Positions 1 through 34,700 of a DNA stretch of 64,000 nt are shown one piece after another. This DNA is from Hoplostethus atlanticus (lineage: Eukaryota > Chordata > Actinopteri > Trachichthyiformes > Trachichthyidae). Numbering within the stretch: position 1 is the stretch's first letter; every line of letters begins with the position of its first letter. A model generated the notes under the pieces. The model saw only the letters and a list, made by a program, of their open reading frames with translations. It made no database searches and was not told the DNA's origin. A program made the position numbers and the translations under genes. The stretch is taken from assembly GCA_034670405.1 (NCBI GenBank), contig JAXDDX010000007.1:2446501-2510500 (forward strand), given 5' to 3'.

Positions 1-350
1 CTGAGCAACCACAGCATCAATATATGAGTATCTGGCTTGTGGCTGTTCCCCAAGAATGGAGAGGAAATTGTACAGTGGCATTGCAGGCAATATGACCTTG
101 GCTGCTGCAATAAGAAATATATACAGCTCATTGAATATATGTTTTGTTTTACTGCCAAGCTTAAAGAAAAAAGGAAAGCAAGACATTGGAGAAGGGCAAG
201 GAATGAAAAGCAGAGAAGTCCAGTGCCAATGTTTGTATTTCAATAGCTAGGATTGGGGGACTAGTTCATCACCCCATATCTGATTGAACTTTCAGTTGGA
301 TGAGTGGTTTATACAAGTGCAAGGGGGATATTTGCTCAGGGTTTAAAACG
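1..350. other. Left edge, probable kdm4c intron
   Basis: No exon, RNA gene or repeat that I recognise. It precedes the Tc1 element and the first visible kdm4c exon, so it is most likely intronic. The short open frames here have no family resemblance. Confidence 0.5.
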
Positions 351-1910
351 TACAGTTCTGGCCAAGATTATTGGCACCCTTGCATTCTATGCAGATAATG
401 TTCAATATTTTCTGAAATAACTGGAAATTGAAACAACTTCACACATTCAGCTATCGATTTACAACAGAACATGATAACAACAAGAAGAATATAAAAAAAT
501 CTTTTATGGTTTCAAAATTGAAAAATGGCCATGATTATTGGCACCCTTTAGATCAATTCAAATCAATGTTGCTGGAGGAAATAGATTCTCATTTGCAGTG
601 TAATTCAACTCACTTGTGACTGGTTGCAGGAGCCCACATGGTATAAATGAAGCAATTATCCATGTTAAAGTGATAAAACAGTCTGTTCTGCTTCCCTGGA
701 GAGAAGAGCTGTCTGAGGATGTCAGAGAAACTATTATCACCAAACAGAAGCGTTCACAAGGCTGTTAGGCATCGCTAGAGATCTCGGTATTCCTGTTTCC
801 ACAGTTTGCAATGTTAAGAGGTTTACTGCTCATGGAATTGTTAAGAATCTCCCAGGACGTGGTGGGAAGAGGAAAATTGATCTCAGATGTCGTCGAAGGT
901 TGGTGCAAGCCATTGAAAAAAACATCTCGCATGACATCCAAAGATCTCAAGGCTGACCTGGAGAGGCCTTTGGTAATGGTTCAACCATACACTGAACCGA
1001 GAAGGGCTTTACAGTCTGAGGCCACAGAACACCCCACTGCTGAAAGAGAAACACAAGAAGCCTGATTGATATTTACCAAGGGAATGTTCTGAGGACCAAT
1101 GAAACCAAATTCTCTTGGCTTTTTCTCTTTGGCAGTGCAGATCAGCTTTGTTTACAGATTAAGCTTTTAAAGAAAAGAACACCCTACCTACAGCCAAATA
1201 CAGTGGAGGTCCCATAGTCCTGTGGGGCTGCTTTGCTGCCTCGGGTACGGTCTTTACATTACAGTCATTTAGCAGACGCTTTTATCCAAAGCGACTTACA
1301 ATGAGTGCATTCAACATAGGTAGGCAAGAAAACTACTAGTCACCAGAAATCGTAAGTGCATTTCCTTCCTAAACAAGCAACTAAGAGCATAACTAGTGTT
1401 AAGGTAAGAGTGCAATAAGTTAGCAACCTACTTTATCTTAAACAAATGAGACAAATAAGAGAATCAAATAAACAAGAGCTAAGACAAATAAGGTCTTGAA
1501 CGTATTAAGGACATCATGACATCAGAAGATTACCAAGGCATTTTGGAGTGCTACCCAGTGTCAGAAAACTGGGTGTCAATCGAAGGTCATGGGTCCTCCA
1601 GCAGGACAATGACCCAAAACACATCCAAAAGCACCCAGGAATGGTTCAAGAGAAAATGTTGAACTGTTCTGGAGTGGCCAGAGATGAGTCCTGATCTCAA
1701 TCCCATTGAGAACCAATGGTGGGACCCGAAATGTTCAGTTGGTGAAAGGAATCCTTCAAACACTGAAGAACTGTGCTGTTAAATAAAACAGATGAAGGTG
1801 TGAAGACCGAAAGTTGTTTTAATTTCCAATTAGAAGAAGATGGCTTCAGAAGATATTGCATGTTATCTTTATAACATGGAAGGGTGCCAGTAATCTTGGA
1901 CAGAACCGTA
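351..1910 (+). mobile_element. Tc1/mariner-type DNA transposon, degenerate copy 1
   Basis: The ends are inverted repeats: the left end starts TACAGTTCTGGCCAAGATTA, and the reverse complement of the right end reads TACGGTTCTGTCCAAGATTA. Both are bordered by TA, the Tc1 target. A subterminal copy of the 'ATTATTGGCACCCTT' motif lies near 535-550. Inside, in broken frames, are a helix-turn-helix-like part of a transposase (about 790-950, including GIVKNLPGRGGKRKID) and a DDE-type part (about 1590-1720, including QQDNDPKH and SPDLNPIEN). Stops and frameshifts show that it is inactive. It is split by a nested insertion at 1255-1491. It lies in a kdm4c intron upstream of the first visible exon. Confidence 0.88.
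1255..1491. mobile_element. Short interspersed repeat nested in Tc1 copy 1
   Basis: Comparison with the second Tc1 copy shows about 240 extra bases here. The insert is flanked by the 6-bp direct repeat GGTCTT (1249-1254 and 1492-1497), as expected for a target-site duplication. It begins with the motif CATTTAGCAGACGCTTTTAT, which I recognise as widely dispersed in teleost genomes, and ends in an A-rich (AAATAA) tail. The class (SINE-like or MITE) is not certain. Confidence 0.7.
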
Positions 1911-2002
1911 GCTGAAGTATGTTCTCATTGTGCAGGGTTACAGATGCCTGTTTCATGGTAAACAGTTGCTTATGATCTTTAAATGATGCTGTCCCTCCAT
2001 AG

Positions 2003-23796
<21,794 letters not shown>

Positions 23797-24840
23797 AGAG
23801 GGGGTGGAGAAGGATCAATGACAAATGAATGCACTGAATTGACAGCGGATGTAAGCGGGAGGTCGTTTGTGTACGTGTGTTGGCATGTGGGTGTGTACAT
23901 GCGCGTGTATGCTTGTGCGAGTGCTTATTGGATCTAGTTCCATCTTGACAACTACGGCCCGTGCAGCTTCCTCTGTGAAATAGATTAGAGGAAGCATTTG
24001 AGAACCTCAAGGGAACGGGCGTCTTGGGTAACGTTGGACGTTAACTTATGTGTGCTTGTACAGTATATCAGTGAGTTGGTGGGTGTGGGGGTGACAGGCT
24101 AGGGATGAATTTGGATTGGACTGACCATCTATAGAATGGTGTAACAGAGTGCATTGTGGCCCGCGGGTGCCTAGTGCTTTCACATCTGTCAGGGAATTTT
24201 AAAGAAAACCCACACAACTTATATTTGTCACATCACCCTTTTTGAAATAAACGACAAACTTTTTCCTTTGTACATGACAAATTCAAACGTCTGAGATTTT
24301 TCTAAATAGCTTACCTACAGTAGCTTTTGGGGGGTCTGCTTTTTCCCAATTTTCATTTTGGATATTTATGCACTTTGCTTGTAGTATTTTCATCACACGT
24401 CCTACTGTTTCCTCCCTGCATGTTCAACATTGTCTCCTACTGCTTCTGCTGGGCCATGTCCAATTACACTACAGTGGCTTCCTCTCCTTGCATCCTTTTT
24501 TTTTTTTTTTTTTCATCTATCAGAAGAAGGTGAAAATTGGCATGAATTATTGTAGAATCTAGAATATTTGTATTTGACTGATAGCATCACCTGTCATTCA
24601 GTTTCCAAGAAAAGGAGCTAAGGAAAGGAGACCAGGATAGGAAGCCACGCTAGACTATTGTGTTGGATTCTGCCCTAATGACATGTGAAATTGAGATGCT
24701 ACTGTTGCTCTGTGTTGAATGAAACACATTGCTGAAATTATTTAAGTTAATATTTGTATTTATTTTTGGCTTGCTATAGATAAAGTATTGCTAACTGCTG
24801 TAAGGAAAACAAAATAAAAAAATCCATATTTGCTTTTTTA
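23797..24840 (+). other. kdm4c: kdm4c 3' UTR
   Basis: Non-coding sequence after the stop with two AATAAA signals, at 24246-24251 and 24813-24818. The second, in an A-rich context and followed by T-rich sequence, is the better candidate for the main 3' end. Confidence 0.7.
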
Positions 24841-25580
24841 TTGAATTGTGTCTGATTTGATTCGTTATTTATTCAAGTATGGTTTAATAAGAATAAATAG
24901 CATTTCCAGGTGGCATACTGGTGACTCTGAATCTTATTCTGAAAACAAAGTGAAAAGATGGCTTGTAATGGTGAACAGTATTTTAAACCATGAGTACATT
25001 GACTAATTTGGGCAATAGTAAGGTTGTGATCCTGAAAACTGACAAAACATTATGACAATAACACCAATATTTGAATGATGCTTTTATTAGAAACATACAC
25101 ATTCTTGTAATATAGTGAGAAGACATTGGTATCTTGAAGAACAGTGGTACTCTGACCAGTGTTCATCATCATTTGTGAATTTTATTGTTACGATTGTAAG
25201 GGGCGGGGCCAGACAGTCGGGTGCAGGGTGCTGTGCCATGAGAGGGTGGATCATTCCCAATGTCAGTAAAACCTTCCTGAAAAACAAGTGACTGATCCAT
25301 ATTCTGATCCATATGTCATCATTACATTTAATTTTCATTAATAACTACGTCCTTCCCATTACATTATTTTTTTTTATCTAGGGTACATTTTTCCTTTAGA
25401 TAGTTCATATCATTTGAAGAATAAAAAAAACTAGTGTTGAGGGATGTTTTCTTTGTTGGTAGACCTTGTTGAGCCAGTAAGTAAAAAGACTTAACAGTTG
25501 CAAGGTCATTGAGAATTTGATTTTCAATGTATTGACATGGAGCCTCTAATAAATGTGGAACTGAACTGTGTGACCAGCTT
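24841..25580. other. Intergenic stretch after kdm4c
   Basis: AT-rich, with no coding frame, repeat or RNA gene that I recognise. Confidence 0.5.
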
Positions 25581-25588
25581 GCAGGTGA

Positions 25589-25864
25589 GAGGCTGCCTTT
25601 TATGCTGAGAGATGGAGCAGGGCGCTTGCTGCCGACCCGGCCCAGAACAGCCTGGTGGAAAAGGCAGGAAGTGGAGTTCTGGAAAACAGACCTGAGATCC
25701 AGGAGCCGGTTAACGTGTACTCACATGGAAACTACACTTCCAGCACGCTCCGAAAGGCTCTTGCTGATATTGAGGCCAAAGCAAGTAAACATCATTCTTG
25801 TCATCCTCGATTAAAAAAAATCAAAAAAAAAAAAAATCAGTGGAGCGTTTCAGCTCCAGGCTGA
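25589..25864 (+). other. Unassigned coding-like tract A
   Basis: Open frame of protein-like composition (AERWSRALAADPAQNSLVEK, later VYSHGNYTSSTLRKALADI). A plausible donor (GCAA|GTAAAC) at 25785 could end an exon. A TGA lies just upstream, so the 5' end would have to be a splice acceptor (for example at GAG/AGG near 25589). I do not recognise the family. It could be one exon of a small gene shared with tract B, or a remnant. Confidence 0.3.
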
Positions 25865-26278
25865 AGCAGATTATATTTGGTGTTTCTGAAAATCGACCCA
25901 GGTGCGTTCCAGAAAGGACTATATAAGCGTGGCCGTCCAGTCACGCACCACCTCCAGTCTTCTCCGGTTCCTTCCATGGGTCCGGGTGCCTGAGGGAAGG
26001 TGGTGATCATACACCCCACTGAGGCTGTATTTTAGACCTTGGTAAATGTACTAGGTTCCAGACCCTGGCGAGGCTCTGGCCATGTTATCCAACAAGCAGG
26101 TATCAAATCACCTAGTAGAAAATAAAGAGGAAGTGCTCCCCAGCCAGAGAATGGCATTGACCCAACCTCTTCCCTGTTTGAATCAACAGTGCTCAGTCAA
26201 GGACCTTGTGATCAAGTTCATGCTGAAGCTGCACCCACTTGATTAACATGAGCTCAACCAACAGGGGATCTCTTCCCC

Positions 26279-26977
26279 GTGTCCCTGATCATGACTGCTA
26301 TCACCTTCACGGTATTGAAAAGGATCCCTGAAGTGTCTTTGAATGACAAGGCTCAAGCTCCCTGGTGTTACATTGGACCCATGCTGCTGAACTGCCACAG
26401 CAGCAGGATAAAAAAAAAGTTTGGGCCAGAGATTCAGCTGAAGAAGCTTACGGCCATGGAAGATGGAGCGGTTCACACACTGTACTTGAGGGAAACAAGG
26501 GAATCAAGTTCGACAAACCTTCAGAGGCTGCAATGGAGAAGAAACTCTTCTTGAAGGGTCTGCTAACGTCCTTGAGGGAGACAATTTCTTCAGCTTGGCA
26601 GAGAAGCATGGAGATATTCCAGAGGGTCTTTCCACCAATGAGAGAGGCCAAAGAAATAGACAGGGATGAGCATGGACCGCTCCGCCTCAGTGATGGTGGC
26701 AATATGCAGACAGGCTGCTTTCTGGAAGCCGTTTCCCAATATGGATATAACAGTCTAACAGCAAGACTGAGGAGGACACCAGATGATTATTCCTTCTCAG
26801 AGCGTATCATCTGTCCACCACCAAGGCCAAAGGAAAATTTTTATAAAATTAAAATGAATTCCATTTGTAAGAGGATGCCATCAATCCAAACGGAGGCTAA
26901 AGAACAACAATGCAATCCTCACACAAGAGGAATGGTTTGACCAACTGTTTGGAGCTTGTTTCTTTAACTGGCATTAG
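26279..26977 (+). other. Unassigned coding-like tract B, possible decayed gene
   Basis: Protein-like sequence in more than one frame: one open frame 26279-26551 ('DKAQAPWCYIGPMLLNCHSS'), a second 26365-26937 ('KKLFLKGLLTSLRETISSAW', 'YGYNSLTARLRRTPDDYSFS') and a third 26858-26977 ending 'EEWFDQLFGACFFNWH' before TAG. The jumps between frames suggest frameshifts in a decaying gene, or short exons that I cannot resolve. No family is recognised. An AATAAA follows at 27173-27178. Confidence 0.35.
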
Positions 26978-27172
26978 AAACATGAAAACCTGCCTTTTTT
27001 TTTTTTTTACATTACCACCATAGTATATAAAGGCAGCCTAACAACACCACCACAGATTCAACTTCAATTTCAAGCTGGTCTTCATGACCAATAGTTTCAT
27101 GTCTTTAATTTCATCATGACAATGTTGATTTTACTGTTTCTTGACGTTAATGTTGCTACTATTTACTGTTGA

Positions 27173-27178
27173 AATAAA
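27173..27178 (+). terminator. Poly(A) signal on + strand
   Basis: AATAAA downstream of tract B, within 50 bp of an opposing AATAAA on the minus strand (27224-27229). Confidence 0.5.
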
Positions 27179-27204
27179 GCCTTGCTATTTAAAAGGACAG
27201 CAGT

Positions 27205-29476
27205 AGCGATTATTTCACTTGAGTTTATTTGTAACAAATGAAACTTGTGTCGACAAAGAACAGAATTCCATACAGACCTCTTTTTTTCGGTTTCACACAC
27301 TCCAAGAACCAATGTATGAAAATAAAAAGCACTTGTTTACTCGGAGCAGAAAACAAACAAACAGAAGAGTTTACATTTACAGACCAATCGGAGGTAACTG
27401 ATCCATGTAACACACCATATTTTTGTTTTTATACAATTTATAAACTCCAGTTTTATCCATCTACATGATACATTGGGGGGAAAATATAACACTTTCTTGT
27501 GAATTTTTCTTTTGTGGTACAACAAATCCACGATGTGACGTATTGCACATACGGCTGTGCCATAATCTGTGATTTCAGGTGCATCCTCCCGTTTTACCAC
27601 TCTGTATATCTGATAGACTTTTATTTCCTCCTCACCATATTCATTCACGTATTTATGCATTTCACTTTTTAGATTATTCTCTGTGTTTTTGTGTTATTTA
27701 CATATACACAACCATGTGAGCGTTACAGGGTCCATCTTTACTGAGTTCAAGTACAAATTTTTTTTTGGGGGTGGGGTGGGGGGGACGGGGCTATCAGAGA
27801 TAATAGGATATTAGTATTAGTGCATAGTACAAAGAGAGAAAGTGCAAGTCTTCCCATAACAGGTGAGACCAAGGGGGGCATCTCAAAAGTGGTACCATGC
27901 ATATAAAAACAACTGGGTTACTGTAAGATGGTGGACAACTGTGAACGGTCCCTTACATGGTGAAGCATTAATGAAGATACAAAAAAAAAAATTAATAATA
28001 ATGACGCTGTAGGTTCTGTGTCATCGGAGACGTAAGCACCTGAAATTCTCTCAGCCTTTCGTCAGTAAAGGAAAAAATGTACAGACATCAGAAGAAAGGA
28101 ACACGGATGAACAGCTGTACTGATCTTAGGTGAAGGGCTTCAGGTGGAAACACACGCGACCATATCTACATGGTTTTTCATTTTGCTTTTCGTCACACGG
28201 ACAGCGCGAGCCACTGCCTTTCAGCTTTATATAGAATCCTACATAGCTGAGTAAGTACGACTTGTCTGAGCCAGTTCACAGTCAGTGCCAAAGTCGTTAG
28301 TGTGGCCAGAATTTCATGGCAGGCAAAACCGAAGTGAAAAAAGTATATACACAAAGCTTGTGCAGAACAGTCCCAGGAAGAAAAGACAGAAAACCTGTCA
28401 ACATAGATTTTTTTTTCCTGTCCAAGAACATTGTTCAGACCGTCTTGCTAATAGCCTGCTTTGAAACCGCTATTCTTTTTCTCTCGAGCTGAAGTCTCAT
28501 ATAACATTTGGATTAAAAGAGATATGGTCATTTTGTTGCTGAGTTGAACGTGATGAGTACAACACATATCCAGCCTACACAGAGCTCTTCCATACAAAAC
28601 TTCACAGCCAAAAACAGAAACACACGAAACACACGTCCACATACCGTAACGTAACAAAATCATATACACGACGCACACGGACGTTCGGTTCACGCACGCA
28701 CGCACAAGCATACATACATAAAATACACGAAAACCCTTCAAAGTAACTTTATCAAAATAGGCGTGTAATATAAGGCACTAGAAATCTAAAATCAAAATAC
28801 TTATTAGATGCTGTTGAAATATGAGTTTGATCATTCGTTGGTTGCTGTGACACGCAGAAGGATGACATCATCTACTGGCATTGTGACATGATAAAAGGAT
28901 CTACTTCCTAGGTCAGAGGTCGTTCCTCTGTTTGGACACATTAAATGATGGCAGGTACCATATCAATCGTAACATCCTCGTGTCTGGAAAAATGATACAC
29001 CGTCGTCGTCGTCGTCATCATCATGGCATATAACTGCAGTTAGTGACTTGACACAAAAATATATAATAATACATCTACTTATTGCACACTGAATCAGACA
29101 GAGAGAAAAGTCATATAGGTGAGCATTCCAGTGAGAAAGATTTTTTCACCCTCCCTCCCCTTTTCCTATTTTTTTATTTGCGGCATCCCTTTCTCCCTCT
29201 CCCTGCTTGAGAAATCTTTGTGAAGCTTATTTGGACACATAAATAGTTGTTTTCCGTAGAACTATTTCGTTTTCTGTGCATACTCTCTGTAGCTGTGTTG
29301 TATCTGGGGGGTTTCTCTCAAAATGCTTCTTGGGACTGTGTGGTAGCAGCAGGTTTCATACTGTGGTCCCTTCTATGGTCCCTGGCTATTCAAAAATGGC
29401 CCTCCTCAGGGTCTCTGACATCACAGGCCGGATAGAAATGAGGTCGAGAGTCTTGTAATAACTGTATATGTATGTA

Positions 29477-29521
<45 letters not shown>

Positions 29522-30650
29522 AAAACAAAAAGAGAAGAAGATAATATAGGAGAGTGACACTCAATGGTGGTGTTGTTCAAAGAACTGTGAACATTTTCAC
29601 GCTAGATTTGATTGTACACTTTAAAACAGTACCATATCATATCGCTTTAAAAAAACAAAACAAACAAAACAAACCTCGCTACAACTCGTTGGAATACAAA
29701 AAAGAAACATTTCGCAACCTTGCCTGTGTATGGTCAGAGGGGACAAAGTCACAAGTCAGTAAAAAAAAGAACAATGTGAAATAAGTAATACCCGGCTTTT
29801 TTTTAAAAAACAAGATAGTCACAGATCTATATTTATTTTTTCTAAAAAACTAAATTAATGTTTTACTTTGTGGTATGCTTTTTAACCTTCCCCCCAAATT
29901 TCCCTTATCTTGTAAAGCATAAGGTTGAACTGGTGGTTTTTTATTACTCTAACGGTAGAAATGTCTTCTTTTTTTCATTCACAGGAAACGAGAGTCTGTT
30001 TCCAAAAACAAAAACACTTCTTGGTGTCTTTTTTTTGGGATGTGTGTCTTTTGTCTTTAATACTGTGTGCTCTGTGTTTTCAGCCTCCTATTGGCAAGTC
30101 CTGGTCCTCAAAGGTCTCTTAGTAGCTCACAAGTCCTCTCAGGTCCACGAGGCTTCCCAAAAGATGGATCCGTAGACGTTTCTAGACAGTCTCAAGATAG
30201 AAAAAATCTAAATTTCCTGTGATAGTTAAATACTGTAGCTGAGTCCTGTGTTTTTAGGTTGGTGATGCTACACTGGTGGTGGTCTGAGGTGAGTTCCACA
30301 CCCAAACAATGTAAAGCAATCTGGGTGCTCACAAAAGCACTGAAACAACTAAAATCTTATTTTTGATCAAGTATTTTGATTGGACCAGCGGTTGAAGTTG
30401 CTTCTTCAGACTGACCAACGGGTGAGTTTGGGCTGAGGGTGGGAGGAAACACCCTTGTCAAGCAGGTCGCTATGGCTCAGGTAGAGGTGCTCGTTCTGGG
30501 TACGGGATAAGCCGATGGGTCCCCCTTCACTCTGGATGTGGCGGCAAAATCTCCAAAAGACACCCTGCTCCCTAGTGCACTAATTTAGACCACGTGTGAC
30601 CTACGAGAAGTGCACTAGGAAGGATGTGATATGGGAGATGGCCATTGGGT
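27205..30650 (-). other. ptprd: Probable ptprd 3' UTR
   Basis: About 3.4 kb of AT-rich sequence with no coding signal follows the ptprd stop. Minus-strand AATAAA motifs occur at 27224-27229 and 27620-27625, and others are possible near 29830. Where the transcript ends was not determined. A (GT)n run lies at 29480-29519. Confidence 0.5.
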
Positions 30651-30719
30651 TTATGTTGCATAGTGGTCAAAGCTCCCCAGGTACTCCAGACTGGCCCGGT
30701 AGCAGAACTGATACTGGTC
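30651..30719 (-). CDS. ptprd: ptprd last exon, end of D2
   Basis: 23 codons: [20 protein letters not shown], then A, T and TAA. This C terminus is shared by all LAR-family receptors. Acceptor CTCCAG. Confidence 0.96.
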   Translation of the reverse strand, partial: DQYQFCYRASLEYLGSFDHYAT

Positions 30720-31658
30720 CTGGAGGGAGACAGAACGATAACATGAGAGAGAGAGGAGACACAGAGAGACTGAGACAGACAGAAAAGATGGGAGTGTTTG
30801 TGTGAAAGAGAGAGAGAGAGAGAGAGAGATTGATAACAGAAGAGTAAAACAAGGGAAGCTGTCTCACCTCTGTCTGAACGGTGGCAGGTCTCTGGGTGCG
30901 CAGCATCTTGACGGTCTGGAAGATGTCCACCACTCCCTCGTACCTCATCCTCTCCAGCACGATGCTGAGGGTGATGAACACCCCGGTCCTCCCTACTCCA
31001 GCACTGGACAGGTGGAAGCAGGAAAATAGTTAGACTAGTGCATCGATCACAGTACGTTGAAATATAGTTGTGGGGGAAGGAATAGGTCTTACCTGCAGTG
31101 CACAGGTAATTGGCCCATCCTGGCCAAACTGCTCTTTAGTTTTGTGCACCTGGCCAATGAAATCAATGAATCCCTCCCCTGACTTTGGCACTCCTTGTTC
31201 TGGCCAATCAGTGAACTGGAACTGACGAACTGTCCGCGATTGGCCATCCTGGAGGAATAGGAGTGTGTTTTTTCCAGAAATAATTTTCATGCAAAGGATA
31301 CACACACACACTGATATACACACACACACACACACTGATACACAAAGCGGTGACTCACCCTGGCGTCGGTGACTTTGAACTCTCGGAGGATGTACTGGGG
31401 CATGTTGTACTCGGCCATGGGGTCCACTACAAAGTACTGGTACCTGGCTGAGCGCTCTGCAGGCCAGTACTGGTGGCACTTCTCCTGCAAGGGGGACGAG
31501 GGACGGGACACACACTCTGTCAAGAGTTGTACTACACCGCCGAGAGGTGAAGCGCGGCAAGCGGAACGATGTCTGGCTACTATGTCATGAAAATGTGATA
31601 CCAGTTGTAGTTAGTCTCGCGCCAGATGAGATATGAGACTCATGAGAAAGAACTCATA

Positions 31659-31709
<51 letters not shown>

Positions 31710-34700
31710 GTGCTCTGTGCATTTTTCAAAGCTCCACAATGCATACAGTTGTATCGTAGTATATTCTGCGATGATACTGTTACAGTACATGCTTAGCAAA
31801 CATGATGATGTAATAAAAATTGGATGTATTCCAGTCAGTGTTGTCCTCCGTCGATATGATGGAGGTGAAGAAATGATTTTACTCAGTACCGTCCAGGGTG
31901 TCAGTCTGTAAAAATCTGCCTCAGCTGCAACCCACCGAAAACAATTTCAGTGCTGTTTCAGAGGCCTTTCCACACTTTTACTCCACAATTGTTTGGCATT
32001 TTTCAACATGAAGATGGTCAAATTCAACAATATTGAATTTCGCCACTAAATATCAGCTATCGGCAATACAAAAATCCCCAAACCCAAATCAGTCGAACCC
32101 TAGTTGTAATCATATTTGGTGCGCTTACTCCTGTCCACTGCTATAGCTCTGTGAGCAGCTCATGTTACCAATACCAACTTCCAGTGGGCCATCCATCCTA
32201 ACAGGTATGCCCCAAAAGTATGACTACAATGGTGTGTCTGTGTGTGTGTGTGTGTGTGTGTGTCTGACGTACCCGTCCCATCTCTCTCAGTTTGGTTAGC
32301 ATGACTACGATGGTGGAGTTGTGTTCCCACAGCATCCTCCAATAGTCCTCTGTGGTCTCAGCCAGTGGGCCTTGGGTTGCTATGTAGGCCTTCTGCTGCC
32401 TACACACACACACACACACACACACACCAGGAATGGATTATACATATATGTATGTTTAATAATGTATCTTCCAGAATAAATGATAAGTACATTTTAATAA
32501 TTGATTCATCTTAAATACACATAACAGAATATGAAATATTAAATTGTTTGATGTCATTGATACATTAAGGCCATTATTGAACACTGCAAGCGCTGCAGAA
32601 TCAATCTATCCCAAAGCTGACAACAGCAACATGGGGTTATGGTGTTTACCATGATTACAGGTGCAGCCGAGTACCATTGGCAGTATTAAAGTGAATTATA
32701 CACTTTGGGTTACCAATGGATGTATACTGACTGAAAGGTTTCTTCAAAGTTATGTACTTGCAACCACATAAGTTGGTATAGTAAGGCTAGCCATGCTTTA
32801 TGGGAATCATCATTAGTTGGATGATAGTGTTTGACCAATCAGATTGCTTGGCTGAAAATAACTTCATAATATATAATCTTTATATATTTTCCACAAATTA
32901 AAATGAAACAAAAAGGCAACCGGGAAAAAAAAAAAAAAAGAAATGTGTACAAATAAGGTTCTTGCTGACCTGTATCCATCGATGAAGCTGGCGTTGATAT
33001 AGTCTGATCCCTCCACCCCTCTGATTGGCTGCAGACAGACACGCGTGGTCTCATAGGGCATGATGTTCACCAGGCGGTTCTTGAACTTGTTACATGGCAG
33101 GTTGGCACTCACAAACCGTGAGGTGTGGGCCTTGGCACTGGCCAGACGCTGGGGGGGGGGAAGAAACGAAGCTTTAATAATATGGTGTTGACCGACGATG
33201 ATGTGGTGGGTTTTATGGACCTCAGGGAAGGACGGAGGGAAGGAAGGAAGGATGGACAAACAGCAGTTCAGACAAACTCATGAACCTTTAAATACGGCTC
33301 TCAGACTGAGATGTGACCATGACTTTGTGTGGGTGTGTTGTTGAGACTAACATTCCAACCTTTACCACATTCAAATGCATGTAACACGAGGCTTGGTTTT
33401 CCTCGGGCAGACAATTAGAAACTAACTGGGCAGACATCGAGACATTTTCTTCAATTGAATAAACAGAGGCAGAAGGGGGGTAGAAAAAGTGGGAGCCATA
33501 GGGTGAAGAGGGCAGCAGAGGGGATCGAGGGAGGGAGTACAATAAACTGAAGGAGAGGAGGAAGAGGAAACTGGATTGGAGGGGGGTTGTACAGGAAACC
33601 ACAAGGCCCCATGCTGTCTCAATGCACATATGTGACCCACAGTTGTTCCTGCATCAGTGAAAACCCCAGAACACACAGATTCATATGCATACATGCAGAC
33701 AGGCAGGCACACACACACACACACACACACACACCCTCTGACCATAAGTTGACACGGGTTAAGAAGAAAGACAGAACAACAGAGGCTAGGCGGAGGGAAA
33801 CCGCAGACTCTGGGGAAACAATGGGGTCTCATGAAGCGTCGGTGGCTACGGGAGCGCTGTGGGAGAAACAAGAGTCCCTTATTTTCTTACAGACAGACCG
33901 AGCTGGAAAATCCCACACTGACCGCAGGTTCACCAGTTCATCTGGGTCCTCTGAATCCAGTTTCCAGTGTCAACAATAGTAATTCTTCATGTCTTCGGTT
34001 TGAAATGTTGCTCTGTCTTATCTAGAAAGTCAAAGTCTCTCATTGTTTCCAAGCCGTTATTTTTTTTACGTCATCTGTTAAGCTGGGATGTAATCGTGCC
34101 CTGCTGGAACCTCTTCAAGTGAACTTTCTCCGAAAGGAAACAATAACATGTCTTAATAGGCTGTCGGGTTGCCAAAACGCTGCCAGGAAGGCTTAACTTT
34201 TTCTTGTCATACACACTTCACTTTCTTCGGGGGAATGCGACACCGCTCCTCCAAGAGAAATTCCATCCTTTTGGTGTTTTGTGGACGACGGTGGAAAAGT
34301 GCTGTTTCAGATGACGCTCCAGAAGGTCTCGTAAGTGCTCAGCGGAGACGAGACCCGGTGACTGAGACAACCCTGGCATATGGTTTACATCAATGTAAGG
34401 CTGAGCAAACAATTCAGCGAGCGAGCGGGGGGCATTGTCATTCTGGCGGAGGGGCCGCTCCCATCGGGGAACAGGACCGCTGTAGCGAGGGATGAAGGTG
34501 ATGCGTGCCTTGCCCTCTGAGCGTTTGAGCAGACATGAACCACACCAGGAAAACGTAAGCCACCTGCTTTCAATGCATACTTGTGTATCTTTATCTCAGT
34601 CTTTATTTAACCAGCCAGGTCAGTGGTCTTATTTTCAATGACGGCCTGGAAAGAGGCAAATGTTAAAGTAAAAAAAAACCGAAAGAAAATGAAAAGTAAG

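Noticed and set aside
25580-27200. DMAC1 (the human gene between KDM4C and PTPRD)
   Set aside because: No similarity to the short DMAC1 protein as I remember it.
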